DNA of 64,000 nt from Escarpia spicata. Taxonomy: Eukaryota > Annelida > Polychaeta > Sabellida > Siboglinidae. The DNA is taken from positions 28,521,819 to 28,585,818 of the forward strand of contig OZ023217.1 in assembly GCA_963995525.1 (NCBI GenBank), given 5' to 3'. A program made the translations under genes and the position numbers. Each line of letters begins with the position of its first letter. Positions within the stretch are counted from its first letter, which is position 1. The notes below the pieces were generated by a model, which saw nothing but the letters and a program-made list of their open reading frames with translations, was not told the DNA's origin and ran no database searches. Positions 1 through 13,688 of the stretch are shown here, piece after piece.

Positions 1-794
1 CTGCTTCCACCACTCATTTGCATCATTATAATTGCCTGTTTTCTTGCATCGGTTTTGTGCAGTGGGGCACATTAATGGGGTGCATGTATTCTGTATCAAC
101 TCCGTTGAATCAGTCTGAGGCAGAGTGGCCTTACACAACAGGCAGAGAGCCAGCCTAGCTACTGCTAACACACACTGTCACATTGTCATAGCTGAATGCT
201 GCTGCACTGCATTGTATTCAGACTGATTCACACATGCACTAGGCCTGTGAGCGCCTGCTTGTGTTTGTGTGCAGTACCTGGTGTTGTGGAGCCTCTGTTT
301 ATTGTAGGCAGTGTGTACCTGGTGGCTGTCACAAGGTGGCTCAGTCAGCACTGTTTACAGCTGTGTCACTTGGTTCGGTTGCCTCCGTCTCAACAAGCCA
401 TCGATGTGTCTCTCGTTAAGCTACACATTGTGTGGATTATAGACATTTACTACCTGTTTTTGCATTGTCTTTTGATTCACACATGTGTTCAGCATGATAC
501 TGGTGGATTAATTGTATAGAGTGGAGATACAGACTTACAGAGAGACGGTAATGTACCTTGAGAACCTTCACCTTAGTGTGTCTATGGTCATGCAACTGTT
601 CAAACTGGATTAATAGTATAAGGTAGAGAATGTAGGATTTGGATGGTACGTCGGTATGTGGACTTAATCGGTATGTGGACTTAATTACATGTGTAATTAC
701 AACCTTGGGGTTGATACATATGTATATATATATATATGGCACAGATTTCAAGAGTGTGGATTAATATACCCACACACATGGGTCTAGCTGCCAG
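1..794. other. No gene recognised; left edge
   Basis: This stretch is AT-rich with a short (TA)n run near 718-738. Open frames here are short and have no recognisable domain. I see no splice-bordered coding segment before about 765. Confidence 0.5.
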
Positions 795-947
795 TGTTCT
801 GTGCAAACCTTCCCAAACAACGATCACAATTTGTGCAATGGATTACCAGATTACAAGAGTTTAATAGATGCTTTGGTGAATGAGTTTGCTTATCCCGAGC
901 TTGTGAAGGTAGTCGTGTGTCGCTATGGAGACTATCTGACAGTTAGC

Positions 948-1089
948 ATGGAGAGGAGAGTGAGTGAACCAGAGACAATCGGCTGTCTGGTTCGATCCGG
1001 GCAGTGGAATCGACGGCCGATCCGGGGTCGTCGGCAAGTGAGATCAAACAGTGAGAGTGACATTAGCAAGACCCTGCTTGCTGACAAAT
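948..1089 (+). CDS. Candidate first coding exon (unassigned)
   Basis: An open frame runs from about 765 to 1089 and ends at a strong 5' splice site (AAAT|GTAAGT, donor at 1090). An ATG at 948 in this frame has a good context (A at -3, G at +4). From it the frame gives 47 residues rich in Arg, with a basic block (RRPIRGRRQVR) followed by a Ser-rich RSNSESD motif of the kind found at basophilic kinase sites. Bases 960-1040 are CpG-rich compared with the flanks, which would fit a promoter-proximal exon. The exon would end in phase 1, which is the phase the 32304 exon requires, so it could be an alternative 5' exon of the RhoGEF gene. I recognise no domain. It may equally belong to another gene, or extend upstream to an acceptor at 794. 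Confidence 0.35.
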
Positions 1090-1419
1090 GTAAGTGTTCC
1101 TTCATCGGTCCTGCTGGTTGTTGCAACTGGTGTAACTGTAACAGTCCCTCTTCTACATGCTAATCACACCAAGCACATCCTCTCTGATGATTTCCATGAC
1201 AAAACACATCCTGCACTGATTGTTCAGGCAGATAGTCACCTGTGACCACTTGTTATTTCATGATAAATATATTGATTGGATTGTTCAACAGTATGATGGG
1301 ACAGTTAGATATGTGACACAGAAATGCTAAATATAATACGTTTGTTATATAAGGACCTGTTCATTCATGTCATGCCTCTTATAGGTGTCTGTGGTTTGTG
1401 ATATAAGCTATGTGCTGTG

Positions 1420-1690
1420 AATTTTTGTAATTTAATATTATACCAAATAATTTAATATTATGTTAAGTAATGTAATATTATGTTATGTAATTTATAGTTG
1501 GGTAAACAAGTTACTATTATTATATTAAACAATGTAATAAATACTATCACATTGAATAATTTAATATTATTATGTTAGGTCATATGATATTAAATTGTTC
1601 AATTCAAAGTTATATTAATTCAGTAATTTAATGTGATATTAGGTAATTTAATAATGTGTTAAGTAATATAATATGATCATATTTCTAACT
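1420..1690. repeat. AT-rich degenerate tandem repeat
   Basis: Repeated TAATTTAATATTAT-like words spaced every 15-30 bases fill this stretch. The unit is too degenerate to give a clean period. Confidence 0.55.
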
Positions 1691-2934
1691 TTTCAAATTG
1701 GCATAATGCATACTGCATACACCTTTCTCTATTGCCGCTCCCCCTCATAAATATGAGAAGTTAAGGTAATGTTTAGTTAAGTCAGGATAAACATTGGATT
1801 TATTGCATGCTGAGGCCTGTTTTATTATCCAGAAAATAGTTTTATGTGTTTATTTACGTTGTGTTACTGGATGTTAGCCATACACTCAGTGGAAGTGTAC
1901 ATATTTGGTGCACATAAGGCCACACCAATTTTATTGTTAGGATTACATATTTTTAAGACTTTAGGAAGGAAGTCATTGCACGAGAAAGGTGTTTTGTGTA
2001 AATACATTAATTATCATATGAGCCAAACAGTACATTGCTAAAAAATTATTCAGCCTTGCTAGACACATTTTTATGAAAGTTTAATAAAAGTTGAATATTA
2101 TAACAAGACTTGGCAGATTCCACTATGTTGTGTTAACATTAACGCCATAAACGTGTAGATTAGAGGTAGGATATATCTTGCTGTGATAATATTAATTTGA
2201 CTGACTATGCAGACATTGAAGAGAGTGTCTACGACCCGTTTTCTCAGCATGTCAACTTGATTGACAAAAATCTGATGTTCAGATTTTTGCATGTAGACAG
2301 AATGAGTAGCGTGCTAAACATATGCACGTTACTGGTTTTGCCTGTGTTGCACATTGGCAGTTTATTTTCTTTATTGCTATTTTGCAATGTGTCCGCTTTG
2401 TTAAAAACAATGCCGGCGGGTCCGTAATCCAAATAATAAAATTGGTGTCGCCTAATGTACTTTATATCCTGACAACAGCTGGTGCACTATCTGACGTTGT
2501 GACATAAGTTCCCTTAAAAGCTGTGTAATTTATTTAAATTAATACATTTGCAATTAGTAAATTTATCAACATGGATATAATTTTGTAATCAGGACATATT
2601 TTATGCTGACTTGTTGGTGTAAACATGAATCAAGGTCGATTATAATTTATTGAGGCTTTCCATTACAATTTAGTAGTAAATATCTCATCTTTTCAATCTT
2701 TCAGATCAATACGAATCTTGCTACCTATAGTTACAGTGTATTTCTTTTGTGTAGACAATGTGCCTTCATGACATAATTTTGCATACATGGCATGCTAGAA
2801 TACATTTATAGCATACATTAAACTAAATTGTTATGTCTTACATGAGCATGCATTGCTAATGCAAGATGGCCAAAGTGCCAGTTTTAACTTTCTCCTCCCA
2901 AATCATGATACCTTTATGCTAGTTCACAATTGAG

Positions 2935-3283
2935 CATTTGAGTAGTCAAATTTCCCGGTGTGATTGTAGAAGCTGTTGACAGTAAAATGGTGCATTGGTA
3001 GCTGATTTTACTGAGCGGAAGGGTATTTGGCAGCAATTTGGCTAGTTGACCCTTTAGCCGGATTACTGCCTGCATCCATTCGTAAATATTGACGGGTGTC
3101 ACACATACAGGCATTTTACGAGAGCTAGAAATATTAGATTGTGACTAAACTCGACCAGCATGTCAATGAGATGATAATAACAGCAGGTGAGAAGTTTAAG
3201 AAACTTTGTAGATCACGTTTTCTTATAATCATACAAAACGTTAACATGGTCGCCAGTGGGAAAACTAACAGTGTGCTGAGCCC
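2935..3283 (-). mobile_element. Diverged partial copy of the 454-bp terminal repeat
   Basis: This segment is the reverse complement of most of the repeats at 27212-27666 and 28574-29026. Matching landmarks include the CTGTTGACAGTAAAATGGTG and GATGATAATAACAGCAGGTG blocks and an end reading GTGTGCTGAGCCC, which corresponds to the GTGCTGACCCC terminus. Homology stops near 2935, so the other terminus is lost. It carries many more differences than the two 27-29 kb copies and is therefore older. Confidence 0.75.
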
Positions 3284-6200
3284 ATATGTGAGATATTGGT
3301 TGATGGTGGCATTGTGGTTTCTGATCATTTCTTTGTTGATGAAGGCAAATTGTATCAGTATTGACATCGATGGCAGGATAATATACCTTCTAGTGGCAGT
3401 TAGTCAGACGAAGACAGCTGAAAATTGCTGGAATAGAACTGAAGAAAAAGGTGAAATTAATTGTTAAATATGAAAAAGAGTAATTGTTAAAATGTGATTG
3501 AATATAGGTTTACATCCCCGTTGTAGTAGATGCCCAGTGCCTCTTTGTCAGCCATCATTGTGTATGCATGCATGTATGCATGACACTGCATGTTCGATCA
3601 TGCGTGATGATGCAGACAGATGCAAATTTGAAAGATGTTCAAGGATATCTATTTCATTTTATATATTTATTATCTAGGTATAAAAAGACACATGAGGGGT
3701 GATAAAATAACAAAAAAAAACATTGTTATTTATTGACTGTGTGAAACTCTAGCTTGCATCGTTCCTGAAAACATATCGCTTACACGTATGAAATTATGCA
3801 TCAGCTACAGAAATTAGTAGGAACTAAACAGTATGAAGGACATAACTTTCAGGATAAACTGATTCTGTGTGTAATGTTAGCCTTGAATGAGATTGTTTCT
3901 TCAATATTTAATATGGCTTATCGATTCTGATATTGAGTAAGCCTTTTGTATCGATGTGCCTCCGAGCTTGGTTTCCGAGGGTTTAGGCGCAAAAGAAGTT
4001 ACCTTATTATTATTGTAACACACAGTCACACACGATAACAGCAACATTGGTATCTGCCACCAGGACAAGATGGTATTGCTATTTCACATTCGCACTTAAC
4101 ATGTTTTTAACAATAGCTATTAACTCATTTTCTTAAACCTCACTTAATTGCAGTTCTCAGAATGGAAGAATTATGTACACATTCATGCATATAGTAGACA
4201 TTTTAACATTTAAATTATTGCTTATATTAAATAGTGTATTTGTAAAAATTAAAAGTACAAAGTCACATACGTTTTATTGTAAAAATCGTGTTATATTGTA
4301 TAAACTGTATTTATTCCAACATTTTGTTGGAATAAATACATTTTGTTTTGGTTCATACATTGATGTATAGAACTTTCATTATCTGTTTTTTTGGTGTGAT
4401 TCATGTTTACAATACATGTAGAATGATGTGTCGTTTTATTAGCTAGAGTTTATTACATAAGCCCGTCACATGCTCCAGTGAACCCATGACCCCAATAAAC
4501 TTTGTCCACAGATGTTGGAAATTGTTGACAGCTGACAGATGTATTGAATGGCAATGTTGATTTTCATAAACAGATTCCGGTTAAATGTTATTAAAGACAT
4601 TGAGTTTCATTAAAACAGAATCCACTTAAAATCAAGATGTGAGAATAGTTAATACTATATGACATGATTTATTATAAAACAAACTGTCTTTGTACCTTTA
4701 AAATGCAGCTTTTGATTTACTGATTGTGCAGTTTGTTCTAATCATATGCACTCAGCACTTGACCCTTGCATAGATGTGTCTATTATCTTCAACCATAGCA
4801 TCATTCCATTATCTATCCACCATAAATAAACGTTATCTTAATTCATGTCACAACAACCAATTTAGACAGTCCATAAAGCCAGTAGATATTGTAGGTCATA
4901 GTCGTTTGTCACATGTAATTGGTATTATTTTTAATTAGGCAGAATTAACTACTGATAAGTTAATAATGTAGTAGAGGAATATCATGACAGGGTTCTCCTC
5001 GGTTCAGCTGATTTATTTGTGTTGTTTTAGAGTAATTTCACCAATGTTAAACCTACATAGTAACAACTGTGACATGCCAGTATCTTTGTACAAATCCATT
5101 ATTTACTTTTGGTGAAATAACATTAACCTAACTAATTGAACTAGTGTATGTGTTTAGTATGTATATATGTGTATGTAGGGGTATGTTAACATGTTCTTCC
5201 TTGTCAAGAGCTATATCTCGGACACCAAACTTTCAGGGATTAATTTACAACACTTCAAAAGAAAAGTAATGCCTTTATTTTTTTTCAATATTCCCATTGG
5301 TAAAGGGTTCTTACTGGTTTTAATGTCCATGCCAATAGATGGATGTAAATTGATTGTACAATATGTTACAAAAAGCAGTTTCAAATTTACGACATAAACA
5401 TAAATTGTGAATATTCTGGAAACTGTCTTCTGCATCTGTGTGCATGTAGCGCCATCTGGAGGATGGGCATATTTGTCAGTACCCACATAATACAAAATTT
5501 AATTTGTGTAGTGCCTGAAACCATTTAAAATAAATTGCTCTCTGGCACTTTTCTTTAAAATGCATACATTAAATAACACCATTAAATATGAATTTATAAA
5601 ACGTTTAATTAAAAAATAAACAGTGGTAAAGACCTATAAAATAAATCTATATATACATATAAAATTACAATTATTATACATCTATACACACACGTGCATG
5701 CATGTATGAATGTACGCACACATGCACACACACATTAAAATATTACAGAATGTATATATATATATATCAGTGATTACAAAATTGAGCAAATATGTGGCTT
5801 TCTCCCTGTTATACATTTATTGAATACATTACTTGATCTAACAATCAAAGTACATTCATTTCAATTTTTAAACAAAATAAGGCACTCTTGTGTTGAAACT
5901 ACTGTGCTTATGAAACTAGACACACGCTACCCATTTGAACATCAACAGGGCTGATTGACAATGACATAAAACAGTTGAGGAGGGTTTTAAGCCTGCTTTC
6001 TTTTGGAATCGAGTGGAAGTTGTGTAAACTTGTGTTGTGCCTGTGATGGCAAAGTAAAACAACATTATCTCTGCTGCTGATAAAGGCTTAGACAATAATG
6101 TAAAGCTCAAAATGTAATAAAAATCAATGGCAATGTGTGCTGTGTTGAATACTTGAGTGTTGGGTGTGTTGAGGTCAAAGTAAGTGATGATATTATCATG

Positions 6201-7264
6201 TGATTATCAGGTGTGTCTGACAAATGTAGTGTTACTAAGATATTACTTTATGAGTTATGCAAATCTCTGCTGCCAAATAAACAGTTTATTACAACATTAA
6301 TGACTTGAAGTGAGATTACCAAATACACTGTGGTAACTCATTTTCCAAGGAAAGTGAAAGTTGTTTAGTAAATAATCAAATATGTGTTGGTAACTTCATA
6401 ATTTCTTCAGGAAAGTGACATTTGTCTAGCTAATGACCAAATAGTTGTATGTAGCTCATTTATTTATTCAAGTTAAAGATATCTAGCATTAGCATCATAA
6501 AAATTAACGTAAATCAGACACACCTTTCAAAGATTATATGGCAAGTTTCACTTTCAGGTTAGTCAAATTAGCATAGACTTCAAAGGGGCACAGGATATCA
6601 TGTTTAATCATTGCCAACAGGCTTTCATTATACATGTGCAAACAAGCTAATATTGACATTTTTCTGATGCGCTGATTTTGCTTTTGCCATTGAAATGTTC
6701 TCACGGTGATAGCGTCACTATAGTAAATGTCACCCTAGTGATAGTGTCACCTCTGTAATAGCGTCAGTGCAGTAAATGTCGGTCACCCCAGTCACTGCAG
6801 TAAATGTGTACAGTGCTGACATCTTTGTGAATGCATCAATGTACTGGTAGTATTAGATAAAATAATCTGGTATATTGTAAAGCTTCACTGTTGTCACCAG
6901 ACTGCTTTTTCTACTGATTATTAGATGTGACAATATCTAATCATGTGGCATTGAACACTTGTACATATATAGTAGTCCTATTCAAGTTCTTTAGCACCAG
7001 GGTAGTCCGACCTACAATCTGCCACCATTCTCCTTTACAACAGCTGTAGTTTCTGTTATTATTGACTAAAACAATGAGCAGCCAGATGCAAACACATGTA
7101 CATGAATTAACACGAATTTCTAAATCTGTACATCAATATACTAACTTTGCAGCATTATTAGTACATCTCCTTTGATGCTTCCACTCACCTCTAAGTTTAT
7201 TGTTCATTTGCTTTCTTGGATCACTGGCCCCTGATCTACCATATATATGAATATATGATAGATC

Positions 7265-7610
7265 CAGTATGTGGCTGTTTGCCTATGTCACAATCATAAT
7301 TGCACACATGACCTCTGTCAAAGGTGCAATAGTGTTTACTACATACATTACATTACAAGGTCAACATGACATCGGCTCAAATCTTTCCCATATCCAGTTC
7401 TCACTTAAACAACATTACCCTATGTTTTTGTCAGAAAGAAAAACATTTGGGGATAGAATTTCAACCAAATATATAACTGAATGTCTGATAGCTGCCCATG
7501 TTCAGCATCCATTTTGTAAGCGTGACGGACATTGTTGCCAGGAAATAGGTAATTTGTAGATAGGTCAGTTATATGTAAGCTAGTGTAAGATGTAATTTTA
7601 AACATCATGG
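7265..7610 (+). repeat. Dispersed repeat, copy 1
   Basis: Shares an ordered series of blocks with 22110-22450, including a TTTGCCTA..GTCACAAT start, a central CCTATGTTTTTGT word and a GGCATCCATTTT/GCGTGACGGAC end. Identity is moderate with indels, so this is an old interspersed family. The short open frames in both copies are not conserved with each other. Confidence 0.6.
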
Positions 7611-7949
7611 TGGAAATGACCTAGGTGCATTTGATTTGACTAGCTTCTTACTATTTACATGTGGATCATGATTATGTATTGCAGTTCTGAGTCATGAACA
7701 TGTTTCTGTTGAAAATCATTTAAAACAGACTGTTGGCATCAGATTTATACATTACTGCTAGTCCAGAGGCCTGAGACCGCCCAGTTTTCTGTCAGACTAG
7801 GAACTCTCAAGACATGCCAGCCTGCATGACTTCTGTCTTTTCAGCATAAAGCGAAATGTGTATTTTCAAAACTGTCAATGCAGATGATTTCTACATGTTA
7901 TGTTGATATGTGGTCCACCAACTTTTGACTGGGACCAGTACCTTTAGTT

Positions 7950-10009
7950 CAGACCTGCCAATCCTGACATGAACACACATGTGAGCATCGCCATAAACAC
8001 CCTTGAGAGGAAAAACCACGACAAAAAATGTAGCGATTTAGCATATATATAATTATTTATATATTACACATTTACAGATATAATTATACTCTATAGATGT
8101 ATGTATATACATAGAAAACAACACAAGACTCCTCATCACCCAGTTTATTCAGTCAGATGCTCCAACTTATTCTCATTGGCAGCTCGTTTTGCCAGCTGAC
8201 ACATTCTCGTGTCACCTCCAGGTCATAGCAACAACAGCCAAACTTTTCATCTTGGTTTGCATGTATGCAGTAAGTGTATCTGGCAGTAGCGACTTACACG
8301 AGTCCGTATGGATCTTTCTTACCATCGAAAACAGCGTTACTGTGGGGAAGGCCAAACAGGGCGACGAGAACGCACGTCATCAGCGGGAAACGAACCATCG
8401 CCGTCTTCAGTGCCAAGACGTCTGCCCATACATGGTCGAAGCGACGCGCGTGTCCCTCAACAACCATAGCGATGACGTTGTCCTCCAGGAGCTGCAGATC
8501 TTCAAACTCCTCATTCAGAGTCTCTGCATCAACATCTGGAGCGAACTGGGTGGTGAGCCGAAGAACGGAAACAACCAAGTCTTCAGGTCCTTCAGGATCA
8601 CGTCATCAAATGGGAATTTCTTCACCATCTTCAGGACGGCAGTGTCGAAGGCACGGACTTCGCTAAAAAATATGTAGATGCAGTGCCACTACAAACCACA
8701 TTATAATAATAATAACAAACAATGTCAGAATTCTACTGATTGCCAGCCTACAAGTCAACTGGATTAAATTAACTAATTACTTGATTAAATGAACGATCGT
8801 TTATTCAGGACCCATCGGACAGGAATCAAGAAACTGTGGACAATGTTACCAAACAATGGTGAAAATCATAAGGCCTATAAGCATAATTATTACTGAACAA
8901 GGTTTGTAGCAGGTACTCACAAAAATAGTCGATCTTTCATCTCAGATGTCACATCTTCCTCCTCCATGAACTGCCTTGTCGGCAAGCCAACAGCGAGCAT
9001 GTCATCATCATGTTGATTCTCATGTGCTGCGAAGTCAATGTTGTGCAGATCGGTCTGCCCACGGATCAGTCGACATTGAACGACAACGGGCTCCGTTGCT
9101 ACCGGTGCCAAGCAACGTCGCACGATCTGTGTTGTCTTCATCCTCTTGCATCTGAAGTCTTTGGCAATGGCGCTGTCCGGGAAGAGTTTAGGGACGAGAG
9201 TGGTGAAGTGGTCAGCAATGTTCGCCGGGAGGTTATGCTCAGCAACAAAAAACAAAAAACGCACCTCACAGACGTGACCGTGTCAGGAACATCGACCGTC
9301 TGTCGCTTGAAGAAGCATGTTATCGGCGCATGTTCAAGTGCACGTTGTGCGCATCCGATGTGTAGCTTCATGTGCTCCTTCTCGTCGAACACGCCCAATG
9401 CCCCTGTCTTGATGTCGCGCTTGCAATGTATGCACCAAGCGTACTGGTCGCCCTGCTTGGATGGTGCGGTAACTCCTTGGAACGTCTGTTCCCATTCTTT
9501 GCGATAGGTCACAGCATAATGCTTCCTCTTCTTGCACTTCGACTCATCCATTCTCTTTGAAAACATGGTTTGAAATGTAAGGGAAGCAGTATTTTCCCGC
9601 TCATGCACACATTGCCACGCATGCGCAGATGATTTGTAATGATCGCTCCATGCGATCATCGTATGTACTAATATTTCGCCTGTTTACCCAGTTCAGTGAC
9701 AACGAACTATGAAAAATTATGTAAGTGGCAAGATGGCAGCCGTAAATCCATAAACACATACGAGACTCTGATGTTTGGATAGGTCATGTCTGTTCCATGC
9801 AGTTATCATATAGTTCAATGAAGCGTGTGTTGGGCCGCTCAACGAGGCATTCTAAATAAAACTCATGTAAAAACATAATTAAAGTGTTAAAAAATTACAT
9901 CCGTGAGAAAACTCAAAATCCGTGAGCATTTGTCCACACGCCCGTGAGCCTGTCAAATCTTTAGAAACTCGTAAGACTCATGGCTAACCCGTGAGGGTTG
10001 GCAGGTCTG
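7950..10009 (-). mobile_element. hAT-like DNA transposon, decayed
   Basis: The ends are inverted repeats: CAGACCTGCCAATCCTGAC at 7950 and, read on the - strand from 10009, CAGACCTGCCAACCCTCAC. The element is 2.06 kb and encloses a hAT-like transposase remnant on the - strand. I found no convincing 8-bp target duplication at these borders (CTTTAGTT against CTGACCAC), so either the flanks have decayed or the exact end is off by a few bases. The local GC content of 8200-9660 is clearly higher than the surrounding AT-rich DNA. Confidence 0.8.
8150..9659 (-). pseudogene. hAT-like transposase, frameshifted and internally deleted
   Basis: Read on the - strand from 9659, the N-terminal part has a BED-like zinc-finger core (WCIHCKRDIK.. 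with a downstream HMKLH). Near 9260 the frame shifts: the continuation, with the AEHNLPANIADHFTTLVPKL and FPDSAIAKDFRC motifs typical of this hAT-like group, is in another frame down to about 8925. A GTGAGT donor at about 8923 and a TTTTTTAG acceptor at about 8665 bracket an apparent intron. Joining across it continues FEVRAFDTAVLKMVKKFPF and then the C-terminal dimerisation segment ending in FGLPHSNA. A possible last exon near 8155-8213 would encode QLAKRAANENK. The large central catalytic region is absent, and with the frameshift this cannot make a working transposase. Confidence 0.75.
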
Positions 10010-13000
10010 CTGACCACCAGCTCTCAGGTTTTGAACACTGGTTTAGATTCTAGCAAGTCCTCTGTTTCCTTCCATGTCACCAGCACTTGTTTGCTGCCAG
10101 ACGTCAATTGTGTGTTGTTTGAGTTGAGAGAGTTCACATGGGAGCTTACTGATTAGCCTTGCCCGCTCTCTCAACAATACAAGTGCTATATTCAGTTTAC
10201 TCTTGTTGTCATGCACTAGACAGTCTTGCACCAACATAAATCATTTATTATGTTGTCAACTTATTGTGGACCACCACAGTTTAAATGGAACACACAACAG
10301 TTTTTAATTAGTTAACAGATATGCGGCTAGTTGGGTTTTGAATAATTAAAATGTTCAAATTGTTCTCAATATCATAATATGCCTTAGTTAGCAGTATTAT
10401 ATTTCATGATTTAATCTTTTATTTGTTGTACATTTATTATCACAAATTGTATAAAACATGAATTTGATAGAACAATTAAACATCTCGTGAAAATGTTGTT
10501 TCACATTCAAAGGTGAAGATTTATAATAAAGCAGTTTGTAAAAAACACACTCGTCTTTCTCACTGTCTTAAAACTAGTATTTTTTATTGATAACTTAGTT
10601 GCATATTTTCATAAATTAGTGATAGGTGCCTTGCCGTCAATAAATATTTATTTTATAATATAATTTTTTAAATTTTACTTGTAAATATGAGTAATGTAAG
10701 TTTATGTGTGCCATTAACCCAGTGCAGAGTACGTTGATATCCTGAGAGTGCTTTGATATCCAGTTCTGTGGCAGTTTCTATTAATAAGCAGAAAACTGTT
10801 TTGTTTGCTGGCTATGGTTGTATTACAATGTGTGCAGTACAAAGGGCCCCCTCCAGAGTGGATGTCTCATAGGAGGGTGTGTGTATCATCCACCATGGCG
10901 TGGGGCGGCACTAAATGCTTCTAGAAATATGCGTGTAAAAACTAGCTTTATCTGATTGGTTTGAGCATGCAGCAGTGCTGCACTCTAGTGGATTCACAGA
11001 TGCTTATCCTGAGTGTCTACTATACCCTTTGTGGAAGTCTCTGTCCCACTGTATGTAGTCTCTGTTATATATTACTTAGTGTAGACAAATGAAAGTTCTT
11101 ATTACTGCCACTTTTCATCAGGCATCAGTTGTTAGACAATAACAACAGTATATTTCCAACATAGGGTGAGTAAACATATTATTCAAGTACTTTCAAGTAT
11201 CCACTGTGATTTTATTTAATGTTCATATTAAGTGTTGTGTTCCACTAAATGAATAGTGTATGTTCTGATGGTGAAATTAGTGTGTCCTTATTCGTGATCT
11301 CATGCTTAATGGTACAAAGTCCAGTCGCTTATTATATAGTATAAACTTGATCTGTTCTGACGTGTACAGCACAAGCAGCCTAATTGGCAAACTAGAGTGG
11401 ACGGGTGAATAGAATCACTTGGAGTACCCATGTAGATACAAACATTTCAACATACATTATATTTCCATTCTGTATGCACAGTTGGGAGTAAAAACAACTG
11501 AAATAAGAATAATATGGCTATCATAGTCTGCCCTCATCTGTGTTACACTACTCTTGTTCAACACGCAATATGCTAACATGTGTTTGGATTTAAATCATTT
11601 AAATAAAAAATGTTGTTGAATGATAGTACAGTCGACTTTACTAATGGTACTGGTGTCAAAATCTTACAAAAATGTTAAACAAACGGTCCCAAAACATGTC
11701 TGTCACAGTTTTCACCAAAAACTTGTTGCTTGTTTACAAACTTGAAGAAAGAGTCACAAACTAAACCCAGCAAGAATAAAACATTTCAGTATAGGAACTA
11801 GGATATCTGATGCACAGAGGTTGCTGCAAGACAACTTGTCATAGTGTTGACCAATACCTGTGGGGTAAAACGGTCAGAACATCTCCACTATAATATACAT
11901 AAACATTTCACATCATTTAGTTGAATGATTAACTGTGAGGATGACTTCAAATACAAGTCCCAGTCTGCGGCAATAGTGAGTGTTGCTATTCTCTAGTGTG
12001 GCTGGTGCAGAATATTCAAGGATCTAATTGATCAATTAATTACTCCCAAATAAGATGGCCATAGATTTACATATATGAACAAGTTGTTGACTAGACCTTC
12101 ACATAGATCAAAATATCAACGTAACAATAGAAAGTAATATATGATGATAATAAAGTAAATACTTAACTGACATATCCATATAATTGTATATTATTATATA
12201 TTACATATAATACATTTATTTTGTTCAATATTATATGCGATGTACATACATCAGTTCATAGTAAGTCACAACATGTATCAACACTTTACAACACTGATAT
12301 AAAGCATCCATATAAAATATAGAATACATTTGATTAATTACAATCATATCATCTGTTGGAAAGAAATGCACAAAATATAATTGTAAACCTATTACATTGA
12401 TTTACTAGATAGGTATGTATGTATTAAATATTTATATTATACTCGTATCATACTGCAGTGCACATTCTTCATGCATTTAAATATATCAAAATATACAAAT
12501 TTGCTTATTAACACAATGTACATATTAATGTATACATGTGTCAGAAATAGTGTTCTCATCTATATGTACTTGAGGAATAACTTTATAAATATGTTATACA
12601 TCCTGCATATAATGCCTTTACTACAATTTGGTGGAGCACAGGCCAATAATGACTCTCCCGCCAGACACAATGTTGGGTTTGTGGTTCCTGTAGTTTCAGT
12701 CTACACCCTACCCTGTTGGTGCAAACTCTACTTCCACTCTGCTCCACTGTTCCACTCTGTTTCTTGGCCATTTTAGCTTGAAACTTATGTATTGGTTTCC
12801 TGAGTGAGAGTAAAAAGGTAACACTATTGATGTAATTATTTCTAAAGAGTTGTACTAATGTGCACTTATATAATAATTATAATAACAAAATTACTTTTTT
12901 GGCACCAATATCCTATGGAAATTCGAGCTCAGTGGCACAAGCCTATAGACATTGCCATGATTTTGTACAATGCGAAAGTCAACAGTTAAGAAGTTAAGGA

Positions 13001-13300
13001 GGATAGGCAATATTAAAAAGATAGGTTTTTAGATGTCACCAAAATGAAACTGTATGTCTTGCTCATTGCCCACTGACAGGGAGTGAATTCCATCAAGTTG
13101 GTAGAGCAACCAAAAAGGTTCAAGTTCCATTAACAATAAGAAACAAATCCATCATATTGTATTGACTTTGTATTTTATTTCCATTTGTCACAATCAGAAA
13201 TTGTCTTCAAATATTATCATTTGTCTGATTATTTAATTATACCTGGCACATATAAATCAGTGGTAGAATTACATCACTGGCAACTCATGAACAAATTAGA
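10010..13300. other. Gene-free AT-rich stretch
   Basis: Nothing recognisable beyond AT-rich simple sequence. The open frames at 12471-12776 (both strands) are hydrophobic or low-complexity and have no splice context. Confidence 0.5.
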
Positions 13301-13627
13301 ACCCTGTAGAAATAGGTGGCCTTGCCTTGCCTATTAGACAGCAGACAATGGCTTGCATTGATGCACACAATACCCACCATGGTAACTGTTGTGGCGCCTT
13401 TGTTGTTGTCCCCCACTGTGTGACCGAGACTTTGACATGGACTATACACAGTCCTCTGCCTGGTGATTGGCAGGCGACTGTGAGAGGTCATGTCAGGTGT
13501 TTCAACATGTCTGCCAAGACTGTGTCTTACTGACCCAGTTCTCATATGGACAGGGAAGTAAACGTCTTCTTGTCGCCCCTATCCCACCACATACGACTGT
13601 TAGCTTACACGGATTACCAAAGGAGAG

Positions 13628-13688
13628 ATGTCGAGTAGTCAGCGCCGCCGAAAGAGTAAGCGGCACAGGCCACACAGTTTGATTGACG
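13628..13688 (+). CDS. Candidate alternative first coding exon
   Basis: An ATG at 13628 (G at -3) opens 20 codons of a very basic peptide (MSSSQRRRKSKRHRPHSLID) plus one base, then a GTCAGT donor at 13689. The 300 bases upstream (about 13320-13627) have more GC and CpG than the surroundings, as expected of a 5' untranslated region or promoter. The exon ends in phase 1, compatible with the RhoGEF exon at 32304. Short basic/Ser-rich leaders precede the PDZ domain in ARHGEF11/12 proteins, so this fits as an alternative N-terminus. Transcript evidence is lacking and the donor is not perfect. Confidence 0.35.

Larger units (their letters stand above)
1090..7264. other. Gene-free AT-rich stretch
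   Basis: No coding exon was recognised. It contains an AT-rich low-complexity array (about 1420-1690), a diverged copy of the 454-bp repeat (2935-3283), (TA)n and CA/TG-rich simple sequence near 5650-5770, and a short imperfect GTCACC/GTAAATGTC duplication around 6700-6810. The many 60-100-codon open frames lack splice context and domains. Confidence 0.5.

Noticed and set aside
3141..3467. 108-codon plus-strand frame shared with 27049-27354 (-)
   Set aside because: The shared part is the 454-bp mobile repeat; the rest differs and no domain is seen, so I do not call it a gene.
8189..9560. Plus-strand frames of 130-165 codons across 8.2-9.6 kb
   Set aside because: Shadows of the hAT-like transposase on the opposite strand; the conserved motifs read only on the - strand.
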